Below are positions 50,675 to 59,972 of a DNA stretch of 64,000 nucleotides, one piece after another (the first letter of the stretch is position 1; each line of letters opens with the position of its first letter). The position numbers were made by a program, and so were the translations under genes. Where the stretch lies: positions 185,459 through 249,458 of the forward strand of contig NZ_JAGGCS010000007.1 of NCBI RefSeq assembly GCF_022884085.1. The letters run 5' to 3'. Source of the stretch: Paenirhizobium cremeum. GTDB taxonomy: Bacteria; Pseudomonadota; Alphaproteobacteria; Rhizobiales; Rhizobiaceae. A model generated the notes under the pieces. The model saw nothing but the letters and a program-made list of their open reading frames with translations. It had not been told where the DNA came from and made no database searches.

Positions 50675-51610
50675 ATGACCAATTTCCACCCGTATGCGAT
50701 CGATCGAAGGCAATTCCTCTCACTTGCGGCAGGCGCGGCGCTGGCAGGCGTGGCGGGAGTTCCCGCCTATGCTCAGGCCATGCATCGATTTGACCACGGA
50801 GATTTCGATATCTCGGTCTTCAGCGACGGCTTTCTCACGCTCTCAGCCGAGATCCTGCTCCCTGACGCCACACCCGAGCTTCGCGAACCGATCCTGCAAT
50901 CCATGGGCGGCGACAAAACGGGCGCGAGGGTCCAGGCAAATGTTCCCTTGATCCGCTACGGCCGCGACCTGATCCTGATCGACACCGGGGCCGGCGGCAA
51001 CTTCCAGCCCAGTGCCGGACGCCTCGCAGACAATCTCAGGGCAAACGGGGTCGATCCTGCATCGATCACCAAGATCGTGTTCACGCACGCCCATCCCGAC
51101 CACTCGGGTGCGACAACCGCCGCCGACGGGACGCTCCTCTATCCCAACGCCGAGTACTTCATCGGCCAGGCGGAGTGGGATTTCTGGACCGACAAGGACT
51201 TCGAAACGCGCCGGCCGGCCGCGCTGCATGGCTTCGCCAAGGGCGCCCGACGAGACCTTTTCGCCGTCGAGGACCGTATCACGCGGGTGAAGGAAGGAGA
51301 TCAGATCGTCCCGGGGATGTCCATCGTCGATACGCCCGGCCACACGCCCGGCCATATCTCCATCGAACTCGCCGGCCGCGACAACCTCGTTATCACGGGT
51401 GACGCCTGCACAAGCGACGTCATCTTCTTTCAGCATCCTCGGTGGCATTTCGGATTCGACACCGATGCAGAACTCGCACTCAAAAATCGGCGCGACCTGC
51501 TCGACCGCGCCGCAAATGAAAAGCTGAAGCTGCTCGGTTACCACTGGACCTATCCAGGCGTGGGATACGCCGAAAAAAAGGGCGATGCCTACAGGTTCGT
51601 CGCAGCCTGA
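50675..51610 (+). CDS. Tat-exported metallo-beta-lactamase-fold hydrolase
   Basis: A 311-residue MBL with a twin-arginine signal (DRRQFLSLAAGAALAGVAG). Metal motifs are THAHPDHSGA, TPGHTPGHIS and VITGDACTSD. GGAG lies 8 nt before ATG 50675; the ATG at 50669 is also possible. Same architecture as the protein at 2876-3868. Located in a run of hydrolase and oxidoreductase genes after the large ATPase regulator. Confidence 0.85.
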   Translation: MTNFHPYAIDRRQFLSLAAGAALAGVAGVPAYAQAMHRFDHGDFDISVFSDGFLTLSAEILLPDATPELREPILQSMGGDKTGARVQANVPLIRYGRDLILIDTGAGGNFQPSAGRLADNLRANGVDPASITKIVFTHAHPDHSGATTAADGTLLYPNAEYFIGQAEWDFWTDKDFETRRPAALHGFAKGARRDLFAVEDRITRVKEGDQIVPGMSIVDTPGHTPGHISIELAGRDNLVITGDACTSDVIFFQHPRWHFGFDTDAELALKNRRDLLDRAANEKLKLLGYHWTYPGVGYAEKKGDAYRFVAA

Positions 51611-51793
51611 CGACAGTCCGATCGTGTTCCGGAGGGGACCGGGCCCGCGCAGCCTGGTCCCTTTTCTTATGGCGGCACGCCACCCGGAACTTCGATTCTC
51701 AGAGATTTACGACGCTTTACTCGCGTTACATCGCCCGCTCCGCCAAGCTTCATCTCGTCGAACAGAGGCATTCACCCCGCCAAGGAGACGACC

Positions 51794-52780
51794 ATGAACG
51801 CCACCACAATCGCACAGGCTTCGATCATCGCGACCCGGCGCGACATGCTTCTCGGAGGAAGCGCGGCGCTCGCCGTCGCGGCTCTCCCGAAGATGGCTCC
51901 GGCCGCCACCGCAGAAAAAGCAACCGAAAAAGGGAACTCGATCATGTCTTACATCACCACCGAGGACGGCACCGAAATCTTCTACAAGGACTGGGGCCCG
52001 CGCGACGCCCAGCCCATCGTCTTCCATCACGGCTGGCCGCTCTCTGCCGATGACTGGGACAACCAGATGATGTTTTTCCTCGGTCAGGGCTTTCGGGTCA
52101 TCGCCCATGACCGCCGCGGCCATGGCCGCTCCACCCAGACCGACACCGGCAACGAGATGGATACCTACGCCGCCGACGTCGCGGCGCTCGCCGAAAAGCT
52201 CGACCTCAAGGGGGCCATCCATGTGGGTCACTCGACGGGTGGCGGCGAAGTCGTCCATTACGTCGCCCGCTCCAAACCGGGCCGCGTGTCCAAGGCCGTC
52301 ATCATCGGCGCCGTCCCGCCGATCATGGTCAAGTCCGAAAAGAACCCCGGCGGGTTGCCGATCGAGGTTTTCGACGGCTTCCGCGCTGCGCTGGTCGCCA
52401 ACCGCGCCCAATTCTTCCGCGACGTGCCGGCGGGCCCGTTCTACGGCTTCAACCGTCCGGGCGCCCAGGTCTCCGAGGGCGTGATCCAGAACTGGTGGCG
52501 GCAGGGCATGATGGGCGGCGCCAAGGCGCACTACGATTGCATCAAGGCCTTCTCGGAAACCGACTTCACCGAAGACCTCAGGAAGATCGATCTTCCGGTG
52601 CTGGTGATGCACGGCGACGACGACCAGATTGTGCCTTACGCCGATTCCGCGCCACTGTCGGTCAAGCTGCTGAAGAACGGCACGCTCAAGACCTATGCGG
52701 GCCTGCCCCACGGCATGTGCACGACCCATCCGGACGTCATCAACGCCGACTTGCTGGCGTTCTTCAAGTCCTCGTCCTGA
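51794..52780 (+). CDS. Alpha/beta hydrolase (chloroperoxidase-like) with Tat signal
   Basis: A 328-residue protein with a twin-arginine signal ([20 protein letters not shown]). It is followed at residue 51 by [21 protein letters not shown], the usual start of cytosolic homologues. Catalytic elements are [10 protein letters not shown] (Ser nucleophile), HGDDDQIVP (Asp) and LPHGMCTTH (His). These cofactor-free haloperoxidase-like enzymes are mostly esterases. AAGGAG lies before ATG 51794. An internal ATG at 51944 with AAAGGGAA upstream could give an unexported form. Confidence 0.87.
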   Translation: MNATTIAQASIIATRRDMLLGGSAALAVAALPKMAPAATAEKATEKGNSIMSYITTEDGTEIFYKDWGPRDAQPIVFHHGWPLSADDWDNQMMFFLGQGFRVIAHDRRGHGRSTQTDTGNEMDTYAADVAALAEKLDLKGAIHVGHSTGGGEVVHYVARSKPGRVSKAVIIGAVPPIMVKSEKNPGGLPIEVFDGFRAALVANRAQFFRDVPAGPFYGFNRPGAQVSEGVIQNWWRQGMMGGAKAHYDCIKAFSETDFTEDLRKIDLPVLVMHGDDDQIVPYADSAPLSVKLLKNGTLKTYAGLPHGMCTTHPDVINADLLAFFKSSS

Positions 52781-52818
52781 GACATCCAGGCCCGGACAGC
52801 ACGACAAGGAGAATTCCG

Positions 52819-53640
52819 ATGACGAAGACAATCATGCTCATCCACGGAGCCTGGCTGAATGCGAAGAGCTGGGAAGGCTTCAAGGCCCGCTACGAAGCCA
52901 AGGGTTACTCCGTCGTGACCCCGAACTGGCCGTATGACGACGGCGATCCGGCCGATCTGCGGGCCAATCCGCATCCCATGCTCAAGACGGTCGGCGTGAA
53001 GGCGATCGTCGACCACCTCGAAGCCGCGATCCGCAAGCTGCCGGAGCAGCCCATCCTGATGGGCCACTCTGCCGGCGGGGTCTGGACCCAGATACTGCTC
53101 GACCGCGGTCTCGGGGTCGCCGGCGTCGCGATCGATCCGGCGCCGACGACCGGAGTGCGCCTCGGCATCCATTCGATCGTCTCCGCCCTCCCGGTGCTGG
53201 CCTCCTGGGGCAGCTGGAAGCGAACCATGCATATGTCGCGCCGGTTCTTCGGCACGCGCTTCGCCAATACGCTCCCGAAGGATCGGGTCGACGATTACTA
53301 CGATCGCTATATCGTGCCGACGGCTGGCAAGGTCTATTGGGACGGCATCCTGACGTCGGTCGGAAAGATCCGCTGGGACAATCCCGACCGCGCGCCGCTC
53401 CTCCTGATCGGCGGCGGCCTCGACCTCATCGCCGATGCAAGCATGACGAGAGCGATCTACGACAAGCAGAAGCGCGCGGCGTCTCGCACCGAACTCAAGA
53501 TATTCGACGACCGTTCGCATTTCACCTGCATCGACGCGGGCTGGGAAGAGGTCGCCGATTTCGCGCTTGACTGGGCCGAGCGTCATGCGCGGCCCGCTGC
53601 GTCCCAGGTGAGCGCCCTCCCCGTCGGCCATGCCGCCTGA
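52819..53640 (+). CDS. Alpha/beta hydrolase
   Basis: A 273-residue hydrolase with an oxyanion region MLIHGAWLNAKSW, nucleophile elbow MGHSAGGVWTQ, an Asp region (LIGGGLDLIADAS) and DDRSHFT with the catalytic His. No signal peptide, so cytosolic. AAGGAG precedes the ATG. It starts 38 bp after the Tat-hydrolase stop and is probably in the same transcript. Substrate unknown. Confidence 0.85.
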   Translation: MTKTIMLIHGAWLNAKSWEGFKARYEAKGYSVVTPNWPYDDGDPADLRANPHPMLKTVGVKAIVDHLEAAIRKLPEQPILMGHSAGGVWTQILLDRGLGVAGVAIDPAPTTGVRLGIHSIVSALPVLASWGSWKRTMHMSRRFFGTRFANTLPKDRVDDYYDRYIVPTAGKVYWDGILTSVGKIRWDNPDRAPLLLIGGGLDLIADASMTRAIYDKQKRAASRTELKIFDDRSHFTCIDAGWEEVADFALDWAERHARPAASQVSALPVGHAA

Positions 53641-53707
53641 CGCCCGATGGCGCGACCGAAAAGTTCACGCGCGGTAAGTCCCTGTCAGCCAATTTAAGGA
53701 GATCGCC

Positions 53708-54526
53708 ATGACCAGACCCATTGCCATCGTCACGGGAGCATCCTCCGGCATCGGTTCGGTTTACGCCGACCGGCTCGCCGCCCGAGGCCATGACCTCATC
53801 ATGGTCGCCCGAGACCCTGAACGACTGCGCAACGCCGCCAATAAATTGACTGAGCGTTACGCAGTCTCCACCACGCCGCTGTCTCTCGACTTGAGCAGGC
53901 ATAGCGACCTCGACATTCTTCTCAAGCGCATCCGAGAAGAGGAGAATATCGAACTTCTCGTCAACAGCGCAGGCATCGCGCCGAGCGGCAGTGTCCTGGA
54001 CTCCAGCGAGGAGGTCCTCGACCAAGTGGTGCATCTGAACGTCAATGTGCTACATGCACTCACTGTCGCAGCCGCAAAGACATTCGTCGCCAAAGGCGCG
54101 GGAGCGATTATAAACATTGCGTCCGTCGTCGCTCTGATGCCAGAAAGCTTCAATGGAAGCTATGCTGCCGGAAAGGCGTTTGTGCTCTCGCTCACACAGG
54201 CGCTCGATGCCGAACTTCGGCCCAAGGGCGTCCGCATCCAGGCGGTTATGCCCGGCTTCACCAAGACTGAGATTTTCAAACGCGCTGGTCTCGACAGCTC
54301 CGTTATCCCCGCAGGAATGATGATGGACGCAGGGCAGATGGTCGATGCTGCGCTATCCGGCTTCGACGCTGGCGAACTCGTCACGATACCATCGCTCGGC
54401 AATGAAGGCCTCTGGAAGGCATTCAACGATGCCCGCCACGATTTGGGACCGCATCTCTCCCTCGACAGGCCAGCCGCCCGGTATCTCGGCTCGACCAACC
54501 GCTATGACCTTGTCCCGCCGAACTAA
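53708..54526 (+). CDS. SDR-family oxidoreductase (DltE/YqjQ-like)
   Basis: A 272-residue SDR with TGASSGIGSVYADRLAARGHD, NSAGIAPSG, NIASVVAL and YAAGKAFVLS (catalytic Tyr and Lys). The pattern MPGFTKTEIF after it is typical of the SDR group with YqjQ/DltE and hydroxysteroid-dehydrogenase-like enzymes. TAAGGAG lies before the ATG. Its stop is 119 bp before the convergent MBL gene. Confidence 0.86.
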   Translation: MTRPIAIVTGASSGIGSVYADRLAARGHDLIMVARDPERLRNAANKLTERYAVSTTPLSLDLSRHSDLDILLKRIREEENIELLVNSAGIAPSGSVLDSSEEVLDQVVHLNVNVLHALTVAAAKTFVAKGAGAIINIASVVALMPESFNGSYAAGKAFVLSLTQALDAELRPKGVRIQAVMPGFTKTEIFKRAGLDSSVIPAGMMMDAGQMVDAALSGFDAGELVTIPSLGNEGLWKAFNDARHDLGPHLSLDRPAARYLGSTNRYDLVPPN

Positions 54527-54644
54527 TCGATTTTGAAGTAGGCTCGCCCCTTTGATCGGCAATGGCGAATGAAAATGGTCGGGACCGGACAGTCCGCGGC
54601 CACAGGCCTTGAGGAAGCACGGCCATCGCGGCGCATACCGGCCG

Positions 54645-55484
54645 CTAACGCGATGGCGCCTCTCCACGCATAGCCGCCAGTTGAATGCTGTCATGCGAGG
54701 CGAATATGCGCACTTCCGAACCGTGATCCCGTTTGAGATCACGCAGTCTCTCGATGTTGTCGAGGCGGGCATACCGATCGGTGCTCATGATGGCCTGATA
54801 GATTTCGATCCCCGTCGGGCAGTACGGATGGACCCCATCGATTTGCCGATCATGCATGAAGCTGTCTCCTGCATTCAGGAGCCAGCGGTCGCCCGACCTG
54901 ATCGCGACCCCGGCATGGCCGGTCGTGTGGCCCGGCAGCGGAATCATCAGTATCTCGGGCGGAAGGCCGTCGAGGTCGCGGACCGACCGAAACCCGAACC
55001 ACGCTTCACCTTCCGCTTCGTACATTCGCCAATCCGTGACGTCTTTCCACATTGAAGGTCTGTAGCGCTGCCGAGCGACGAACCCTTTCGCGTTCTCCGC
55101 CGCTTTCCGTTCGCCGGTCATGACATGGACCCTCGCTTGCGGAAAATCCGCGATACCGCCCGCATGGTCGAAATCCAGATGCGTGAGTAAGATGTGTCGC
55201 ACATCCCGCGCCGAAAAGCCCAGCGCTTCGATCTGACGGATAGCCGTGTCCCCTTCGCGCAGACGGGTGTTGAGGATGAGCGGCCATGTCAGCGGCAGTC
55301 TTCGCGCCGATGTCCGCATCACGTCCTTCAGTCCATAGCCGGTATCGACAAGGACCAAAAAATCCGCGGTCTCGACGAGCAGGCAGTGCGTGCAGATATG
55401 TGCGAACAGCCCATTGCTCGTTCCGTCGAACAGGCGCCCTCCGACGGGACAATGCGAGCCGCAGTTGAGGTGGTGGATGCGCAA
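54645..55484 (-). CDS. Metallo-beta-lactamase-fold protein, AHL-lactonase-like family
   Basis: About 279 residues. The N-terminus RIHHLNCGSHCPVGG and THCLLVETADFLVLVDTGYGLKD resemble MBL proteins annotated as N-acyl homoserine lactonase family. The metal motif is THLDFDHAGG, with Asp where most members have the second His; the later ligands are LPGHTTGHAG and NAGDSFMH. No signal peptide. The best start is TTG 55484 after GGGAA; an ATG at 55541 would add 19 unrelated residues. Confidence 0.8.
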   Translation of the reverse strand: MRIHHLNCGSHCPVGGRLFDGTSNGLFAHICTHCLLVETADFLVLVDTGYGLKDVMRTSARRLPLTWPLILNTRLREGDTAIRQIEALGFSARDVRHILLTHLDFDHAGGIADFPQARVHVMTGERKAAENAKGFVARQRYRPSMWKDVTDWRMYEAEGEAWFGFRSVRDLDGLPPEILMIPLPGHTTGHAGVAIRSGDRWLLNAGDSFMHDRQIDGVHPYCPTGIEIYQAIMSTDRYARLDNIERLRDLKRDHGSEVRIFASHDSIQLAAMRGEAPSR

Positions 55485-55849
55485 GACGAGTTCCCGACAT
55501 CGTTCTCGAGGGCAGTTTGCGAAGAAGATCACAACCGCCATCGCCGATCAATTGTGCGGATGGATGCCGCATCGCCTCAGGTCCGTCTTCCTCGAAGGGC
55601 TTGACGGACCACTCAGCCCGAATTACCAAATGGCCATCGCGAAAAGCGACCGCTTACCTTGATCCGCCAATGGCGCGAGTAAGCAGGTGGACGAATTCTC
55701 GTCCATGCGGTCAAGCACACGTCGGACCACATGAAATGTGAGCCGGCCAGCGTCTCCCTGAAACCTGCACCCGAGACATCTCGGGCTTCAATGGACGGTT
55801 CCGGCCACGCACACCCGCGCGTCGCCGGCTGGCGTCCGGAGCGAACGCT
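55485..55849. other. Divergent intergenic region of about 365 bp
   Basis: No gene is supported here. It should hold the promoters of the lactonase-like gene (leftward) and of the MFS exporter gene (rightward). No clear operator, hairpin or repeat was noticed, and no TetR gene of the tetA/tetR type is adjacent. Confidence 0.45.
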
Positions 55850-57067
55850 ATGACCAAACCTCTCCTCGTTATCCTGATAACGGTCGCCCTCGATGCGGTC
55901 GGCATCGGGCTGATATTTCCTGTCCTTCCCTCGCTGCTGAAAGACGTCACGCATGTTGGCGACGTTACGCCATACATCGGCATCATGATGGCGCTTTATG
56001 CCGCCATGCAGTTCGTCTTTGCTCCAGTGCTCGGAGCGCTCAGCGATAGCCATGGCCGACGTCCGGTCCTGCTGATCTCGCTCATCGGCGCGATGACCAA
56101 CTACTTGTTCCTGGCGTTTGCCCCCAGCCTCTGGCTGCTGCTCCTTGGCCGGGCCCTTGCGGGCCTCACCAGCGCCAACATGTCCGTTGCTGCCGCCTAC
56201 ATAACCGACACATCGTCCGAGGAAATGCGACCGCGGCGTTTCGGGCTGCTGAATGCCATGTTTGGCATCGGCTTCATCCTCGGCCCAGTCCTCGGGGGAC
56301 TGCTCGGCGATCGTTGGGTCAGGCTGCCCTTCGTGGCAGCGGCGGTTCTGACCGGCATCAATTTCCTGCTGTGCATTCTCGCCTTGCCCGAGTCCCGTTC
56401 GCCCACCGGCGAAAACGTCCGCGTCCGGGCATTGAACCCGCTTCTACCGCTCCGCTGGACTTTCACAATCGAGGGCGTCCTGCCACTTGTGTTCATATTC
56501 TTCATATTCAGCGGCCTGGGTGAGGCTTACGGCACCTGCTGGGCCTTGTGGGGCAACGACGTCTTTCAATGGAACGGTCTGTGGATCGGTCTGTCCCTTG
56601 GCACCTACGGCACCTGCCAGACACTGGCACAGGCATTGCTCCCCGGACCTGCCACAAAGCGGCTCGGCGAGCGAGGTGCGATACTCACCGGAATTGTGAG
56701 CGCCTGCGCCGCGCTTGCCGTGTTTGCCGGCGCAAAACAGGGTTGGATGGTATTCGCGGCAATGCCGCTTCTGGCGCTCGGCGGCATAGGTGTCCCTGCT
56801 CTTCAGTCGCTTGCCACCCGCCAGGTGAGCGAGGCGGAGCAAGGGAAATTCCAGGGTGTGCTGCAATCGGCGGTCAGCCTCGCCTCCATCCTGGCTCCGC
56901 TCGGGTTTTCGAGCGCCTACCTCTCCCTGAGATCCGACTGGCCGGGAGCGATCTGGCTGCTGGTCGCCGCCCTCTATGGGATCGGCGCCATCATGATCCT
57001 GCGTTTGCGGTTCGAAAAGAAAGAGCCGCTTGCCGCAAGTCGCCAGGCCCGGGACTCGTCGGCTTGA
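55850..57067 (+). CDS. MFS exporter of the TetA (tetracycline/H+ antiporter) type
   Basis: A 405-residue 12-helix transporter. The start MTKPLLVILITVALDAVGIGLIFPVLP and GALSDSHGRRPVLLISL (MFS motif A) match the TCR/TetA branch of proton antiporters, as does GFILGPVLGGLLG in helix 5. GGAGCGA precedes the ATG. Known family substrates include tetracycline and chloramphenicol-like drugs, but housekeeping-type exporters share these motifs, so drug resistance is only a possibility. Confidence 0.85.
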   Translation: MTKPLLVILITVALDAVGIGLIFPVLPSLLKDVTHVGDVTPYIGIMMALYAAMQFVFAPVLGALSDSHGRRPVLLISLIGAMTNYLFLAFAPSLWLLLLGRALAGLTSANMSVAAAYITDTSSEEMRPRRFGLLNAMFGIGFILGPVLGGLLGDRWVRLPFVAAAVLTGINFLLCILALPESRSPTGENVRVRALNPLLPLRWTFTIEGVLPLVFIFFIFSGLGEAYGTCWALWGNDVFQWNGLWIGLSLGTYGTCQTLAQALLPGPATKRLGERGAILTGIVSACAALAVFAGAKQGWMVFAAMPLLALGGIGVPALQSLATRQVSEAEQGKFQGVLQSAVSLASILAPLGFSSAYLSLRSDWPGAIWLLVAALYGIGAIMILRLRFEKKEPLAASRQARDSSA

Positions 57068-57086
57068 GGGGCTGCGGATCGACGCA

Positions 57087-57121
57087 GGCAAGTTCTTGCC
57101 CGCCTCAAGCAACTTCTTGCC
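57087..57121. promoter_or_regulatory. Two upstream palindromes, probable enhancer for the DctD-like activator
   Basis: GGCAAGTTCTTGCC at 57087-57100 is a near-perfect palindrome. AGCAACTTCTTGCC at 57108-57121 matches it at 12 of 14 positions. Their centres are 21 bp apart, two turns of the helix, and lie about 105-130 bp before the sigma-54 promoter at 57219, as expected for sites of an NtrC-family activator. Confidence 0.7.
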
Positions 57122-57218
57122 AGAATACATGGGGCAGAGATCTCGCTTTCTCGCCCTCCTCTTAAAAAATGACGTCTTTACAGCACGTTACAAATGGCCA
57201 TGCGCCTCCCTCCCGTTC

Positions 57219-57234
57219 TGGCACGCCGTCTGCA
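57219..57234 (+). promoter_or_regulatory. Sigma-54 promoter of the second NitT/TauT-type operon
   Basis: TGGCACG (57219-57225), four bases, CTGCA (57230-57234). Compared with TGGCACG-N4-TTGCA there is one mismatch; the GG and GC elements keep the required spacing. Transcription should start near 57245, about 38 nt before the binding-protein ATG. Confidence 0.75.
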
Positions 57235-57282
57235 TAGAAGGGATCGACCCTAGGAGGGGTCTACCTGTTTTGGGAGGAAATC

Positions 57283-58242
57283 ATGAAGACTTTGATGCGC
57301 CACCTTTTGGTGGCTACCGCACTCGTTGCCGCAACATCCGCGCAGGCCGCCGACAAGGTGCGGCTCGCCAATCTCAAGTTCGCACACTACGGCGCAATTT
57401 CCTACATGAAGGAACTGGCGCCGAAATATGACCTTCAGATCGAGGAGCGCTTCTTCGCCAAGGGCATCGACATCCTGCCGGCCATCGTCGCCGGCGAAGT
57501 GGATATCGCGGCCAGCGCCGTCGATGCCGCGATTGCCGGCCGCGCCTCCGGCGTGCCGATCTATGCCGTCGCCGGTTTCGCCAAGGGTGGCGCACGGATC
57601 GTGGCCGGCGAGAAGAGCGGAATCGGCTCGGTCGCCGACTTCAAGGGCAAGAAGGTGGGTGTTGCCAGGGGCGGCGCGCAGGAACTGCTGCTTCTGGCCG
57701 AACTCAGCAAGGCCGGCCTCACCTGGTCGGAAAAGCCCGGCAAGGATGTGCAGATCGTCTACATGGCTTTTGCCGATCTCAATCAGGCACTGATGGCCGG
57801 CAATATCGACGCCATGTGCCAGTCGGAACCGCAGGCGAGCCAGGCCGTCAACAAGGGCTTCGGCATCGAAATCCTCAAGCCTTACGATACGCCGCTCGGC
57901 ATGCCCGTTCGTTCCCTGGTCTTTTCGGAAAGCTTCTACAACAACAAGGACGTCGCCGAGCGCACCATGAAGCTCTTCGTCGAGGCGACGAAGTATTTCA
58001 TCGACCATCCCGCGGAAGCCGAGAAATACGTCATCAACGACATGTTCAAGGGCCAGATCACCGATCAGGACTTCAAGGACGCCATCGGCAACTCGCCCTA
58101 TACCTATGAGATTACGGCCGAGCATGTGCAGATCACGACCGACCTGATGGTCAAGTTCGGCGTCGGCAAGCTCGCCAATCCGCCGAAGGCGACGGACTGG
58201 GTCAAGACCGACCTGCTCGACGACGCATTGAAGGCGAAATAA
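57283..58242 (+). CDS. ABC transporter substrate-binding protein (NitT/TauT family)
   Basis: A 319-residue binding protein with signal peptide (LLVATALVAATSAQA). The fold pattern shows FAHYGAISYMKELAPKYDLQIEERFFAKGIDILPAIVAGEVDIAASAVDAAI. It belongs to the NMT1/SsuA group, so the ligand is probably a sulfonate, aromatic acid, pyrimidine-like or other organic compound. GGGAGGA precedes the ATG. Expression is predicted from the sigma-54 promoter. The permease follows after 3 bp. Confidence 0.9.
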   Translation: MKTLMRHLLVATALVAATSAQAADKVRLANLKFAHYGAISYMKELAPKYDLQIEERFFAKGIDILPAIVAGEVDIAASAVDAAIAGRASGVPIYAVAGFAKGGARIVAGEKSGIGSVADFKGKKVGVARGGAQELLLLAELSKAGLTWSEKPGKDVQIVYMAFADLNQALMAGNIDAMCQSEPQASQAVNKGFGIEILKPYDTPLGMPVRSLVFSESFYNNKDVAERTMKLFVEATKYFIDHPAEAEKYVINDMFKGQITDQDFKDAIGNSPYTYEITAEHVQITTDLMVKFGVGKLANPPKATDWVKTDLLDDALKAK

Positions 58243-58245
58243 GCC

Positions 58246-59052
58246 ATGGCCCGCACGCTCTTCAGAAATCTGGCGGTTCCGGTGGTATTGCTCGTGCTGT
58301 GGCAGTTGCTGTCACAGTCCGGCTTCATCAAACCGGTGATCCTGCCGTCCCCTCTCGCCATTATCGAGAGGCTGTGGATCTATCTCCTGCCGGCGCAGAA
58401 CCTTGCGGAAAGCGCCGGCTTTGCCGACTGGATCTGGTCGAGCGAACTGCTCAGCGATCTCGTCGCCAGCATGCGTCGCGTCCTGCTCGGCTTTGCCGTG
58501 GGCGCGGGCCTCGCGCTGCCGCTTGGATTGCTGATGGGCACCGACCGGCGGTTCGAGGCCTATCTCAACCCGGTGGTCCAGTTTTTGAGGCCCATTCCGC
58601 CGATCGCCTATATTCCGCTGGCGATCCTCTGGTTCGGGCTCGGCGATCCGCCGGCGATCTTCCTGATCTCCATCGGGGCCTTTTTTCCCGTGCTGATCAA
58701 CACGATTTCCGGGGTGCGCAACGTGGACAGCATCTATATCCGCGCGGCGACCAATCTCGGCGCCAGCCGCATGACCATGTTCCGTCGCGTCATCCTGCCG
58801 GCTGCCACGCCCTATGTGCTGACCGGCATGCGGATCGGCATAGGAACGGCCTTCATCGTCGTCATCGTGGCGGAGATGATCGCGGTCAACAGCGGCCTCG
58901 GCTACCGGATTCTCGAAGCTCGCGAATACATGTGGTCCGACAAGGTGATCGCCGGAATGATCGCCATCGGCCTTCTCGGGCTCGCCATCGATGTCGGCGT
59001 CAACCGCGTCAACAACCACCTGCTTCGCTGGCACCGGGGCATCGAATCCTGA
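58246..59052 (+). CDS. ABC transporter permease (NitT/TauT family)
   Basis: A 268-residue inner-membrane permease of about six segments. The cytoplasmic EAA loop is near residues 150-180 (INTISGVRNVDSIYIRAATNLGASRMTMF). The motif FLRPIPPIAYIPLAILWFGLG is characteristic of this family. It pairs with the ATPase at 59136. The preceding stop is only 3 bp away. Confidence 0.9.
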   Translation: MARTLFRNLAVPVVLLVLWQLLSQSGFIKPVILPSPLAIIERLWIYLLPAQNLAESAGFADWIWSSELLSDLVASMRRVLLGFAVGAGLALPLGLLMGTDRRFEAYLNPVVQFLRPIPPIAYIPLAILWFGLGDPPAIFLISIGAFFPVLINTISGVRNVDSIYIRAATNLGASRMTMFRRVILPAATPYVLTGMRIGIGTAFIVVIVAEMIAVNSGLGYRILEAREYMWSDKVIAGMIAIGLLGLAIDVGVNRVNNHLLRWHRGIES

Positions 59053-59059
59053 CGCTGCC

Positions 59060-59081
59060 GGAGCCCGCCTTCGCGGGCTCC
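59060..59081 (+). terminator. 9-bp hairpin with CTTC loop inside the operon
   Basis: GGAGCCCGC (59060-59068), loop CTTC, GCGGGCTCC (59073-59081), followed by CTTACC without a T-run. It sits between permease and ATPase genes of one operon and more likely acts as an RNA-stability or partial-attenuation element than as a full terminator. Confidence 0.5.
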
Positions 59082-59135
59082 CTTACCGACCGCTCATCGG
59101 CAAAGCGAGCAACAACTCAATCGGGAGGAGACATC

Positions 59136-59972
59136 ATGAACGCGCATCACACCGTTTCGAAGGACATGGAAGCCGAGGTCAAGCCGCTGGTGCGGGCCGC
59201 AGGCGTCAACAAGATTTTCGGCGCAGAGCCGGGCGGGGTCGTGGCCCTGAAAGACATTGATCTGGAAATCCGGCCCGGCGAATTCGTCTGCCTTCTGGGC
59301 CCCTCGGGCTGCGGAAAATCCACCTTGCTCAATGCCATTGCCGGCTTCTCGCTGCCGACGTCGGGCACACTTGAAGTTTCCGACAAGCCAGTCACCGCGC
59401 CGGGGCCGGATCGCGGCATGGTCTTCCAGGAATATGCCCTGTTCCCTTGGATGACGGTCGAGGCCAACGTCGCATTCGGCCTTGAGATCCGCGGCACGGG
59501 AAAGGATCAGATCGCCCTCATCGTCAACGAACTGCTCGATATGCTGGGTCTCAAGGAATTCCGCCACCGCTTTCCGAAGGACCTTTCCGGCGGCATGCGC
59601 CAGCGCGTCGCGATTGCCCGCGTTCTGGCGCTCGATCCGCCGATCATGCTGATGGACGAGCCGTTCGGCGCGCTCGACGCGCTGACCCGCCGTTCGCTGC
59701 AGGACGAGCTTCTGCGCATCTGGCGCAGCGTCGGCAAGACGATTGTCTTCGTCACGCATTCCATCGAGGAGGCCGTTTATCTCGGCTCGCGCGTCGTTAT
59801 CCTGACCTATCGCCCAGGCACGATCAAAAAGGATGTCGCCATCGATCTACCCTACCCGCGCGACAGCAATTCGGTTGAGTTCAACGCCATCAAAAAGGAA
59901 CTGGCGAGCCTCGTCCATGCCGAACATGACCGCTTCACCCTTGACGAACGCAAGGGACTGACCCTTGATTGA
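59136..59972 (+). CDS. ABC transporter ATP-binding protein (NitT/TauT family)
   Basis: A 278-residue ATPase with Walker A LGPSGCGKST, Q-loop VFQEYALFPWMT, signature LSGGMRQRVAIAR, Walker B IMLMDEPFGALD and H-loop FVTHSIEEA. GGGAGGAG precedes the ATG. Its end overlaps the start of the sensor-kinase gene by 8 bp, directly coupling the transporter to its regulators. Confidence 0.92.
   Translation: MNAHHTVSKDMEAEVKPLVRAAGVNKIFGAEPGGVVALKDIDLEIRPGEFVCLLGPSGCGKSTLLNAIAGFSLPTSGTLEVSDKPVTAPGPDRGMVFQEYALFPWMTVEANVAFGLEIRGTGKDQIALIVNELLDMLGLKEFRHRFPKDLSGGMRQRVAIARVLALDPPIMLMDEPFGALDALTRRSLQDELLRIWRSVGKTIVFVTHSIEEAVYLGSRVVILTYRPGTIKKDVAIDLPYPRDSNSVEFNAIKKELASLVHAEHDRFTLDERKGLTLD

Noticed and set aside
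57029..57039. Third enhancer palindrome CTTGCCGCAAG before the sigma-54 operon
   Set aside because: Its half-sites are in the opposite arrangement to the two upstream palindromes, and it lies inside the end of the MFS gene.
55850..57067. Firm call as a tetracycline resistance gene
   Set aside because: The motifs are shared by many chromosomal MFS exporters, and there is no adjacent tetR; the sequence only supports the TetA-like family.
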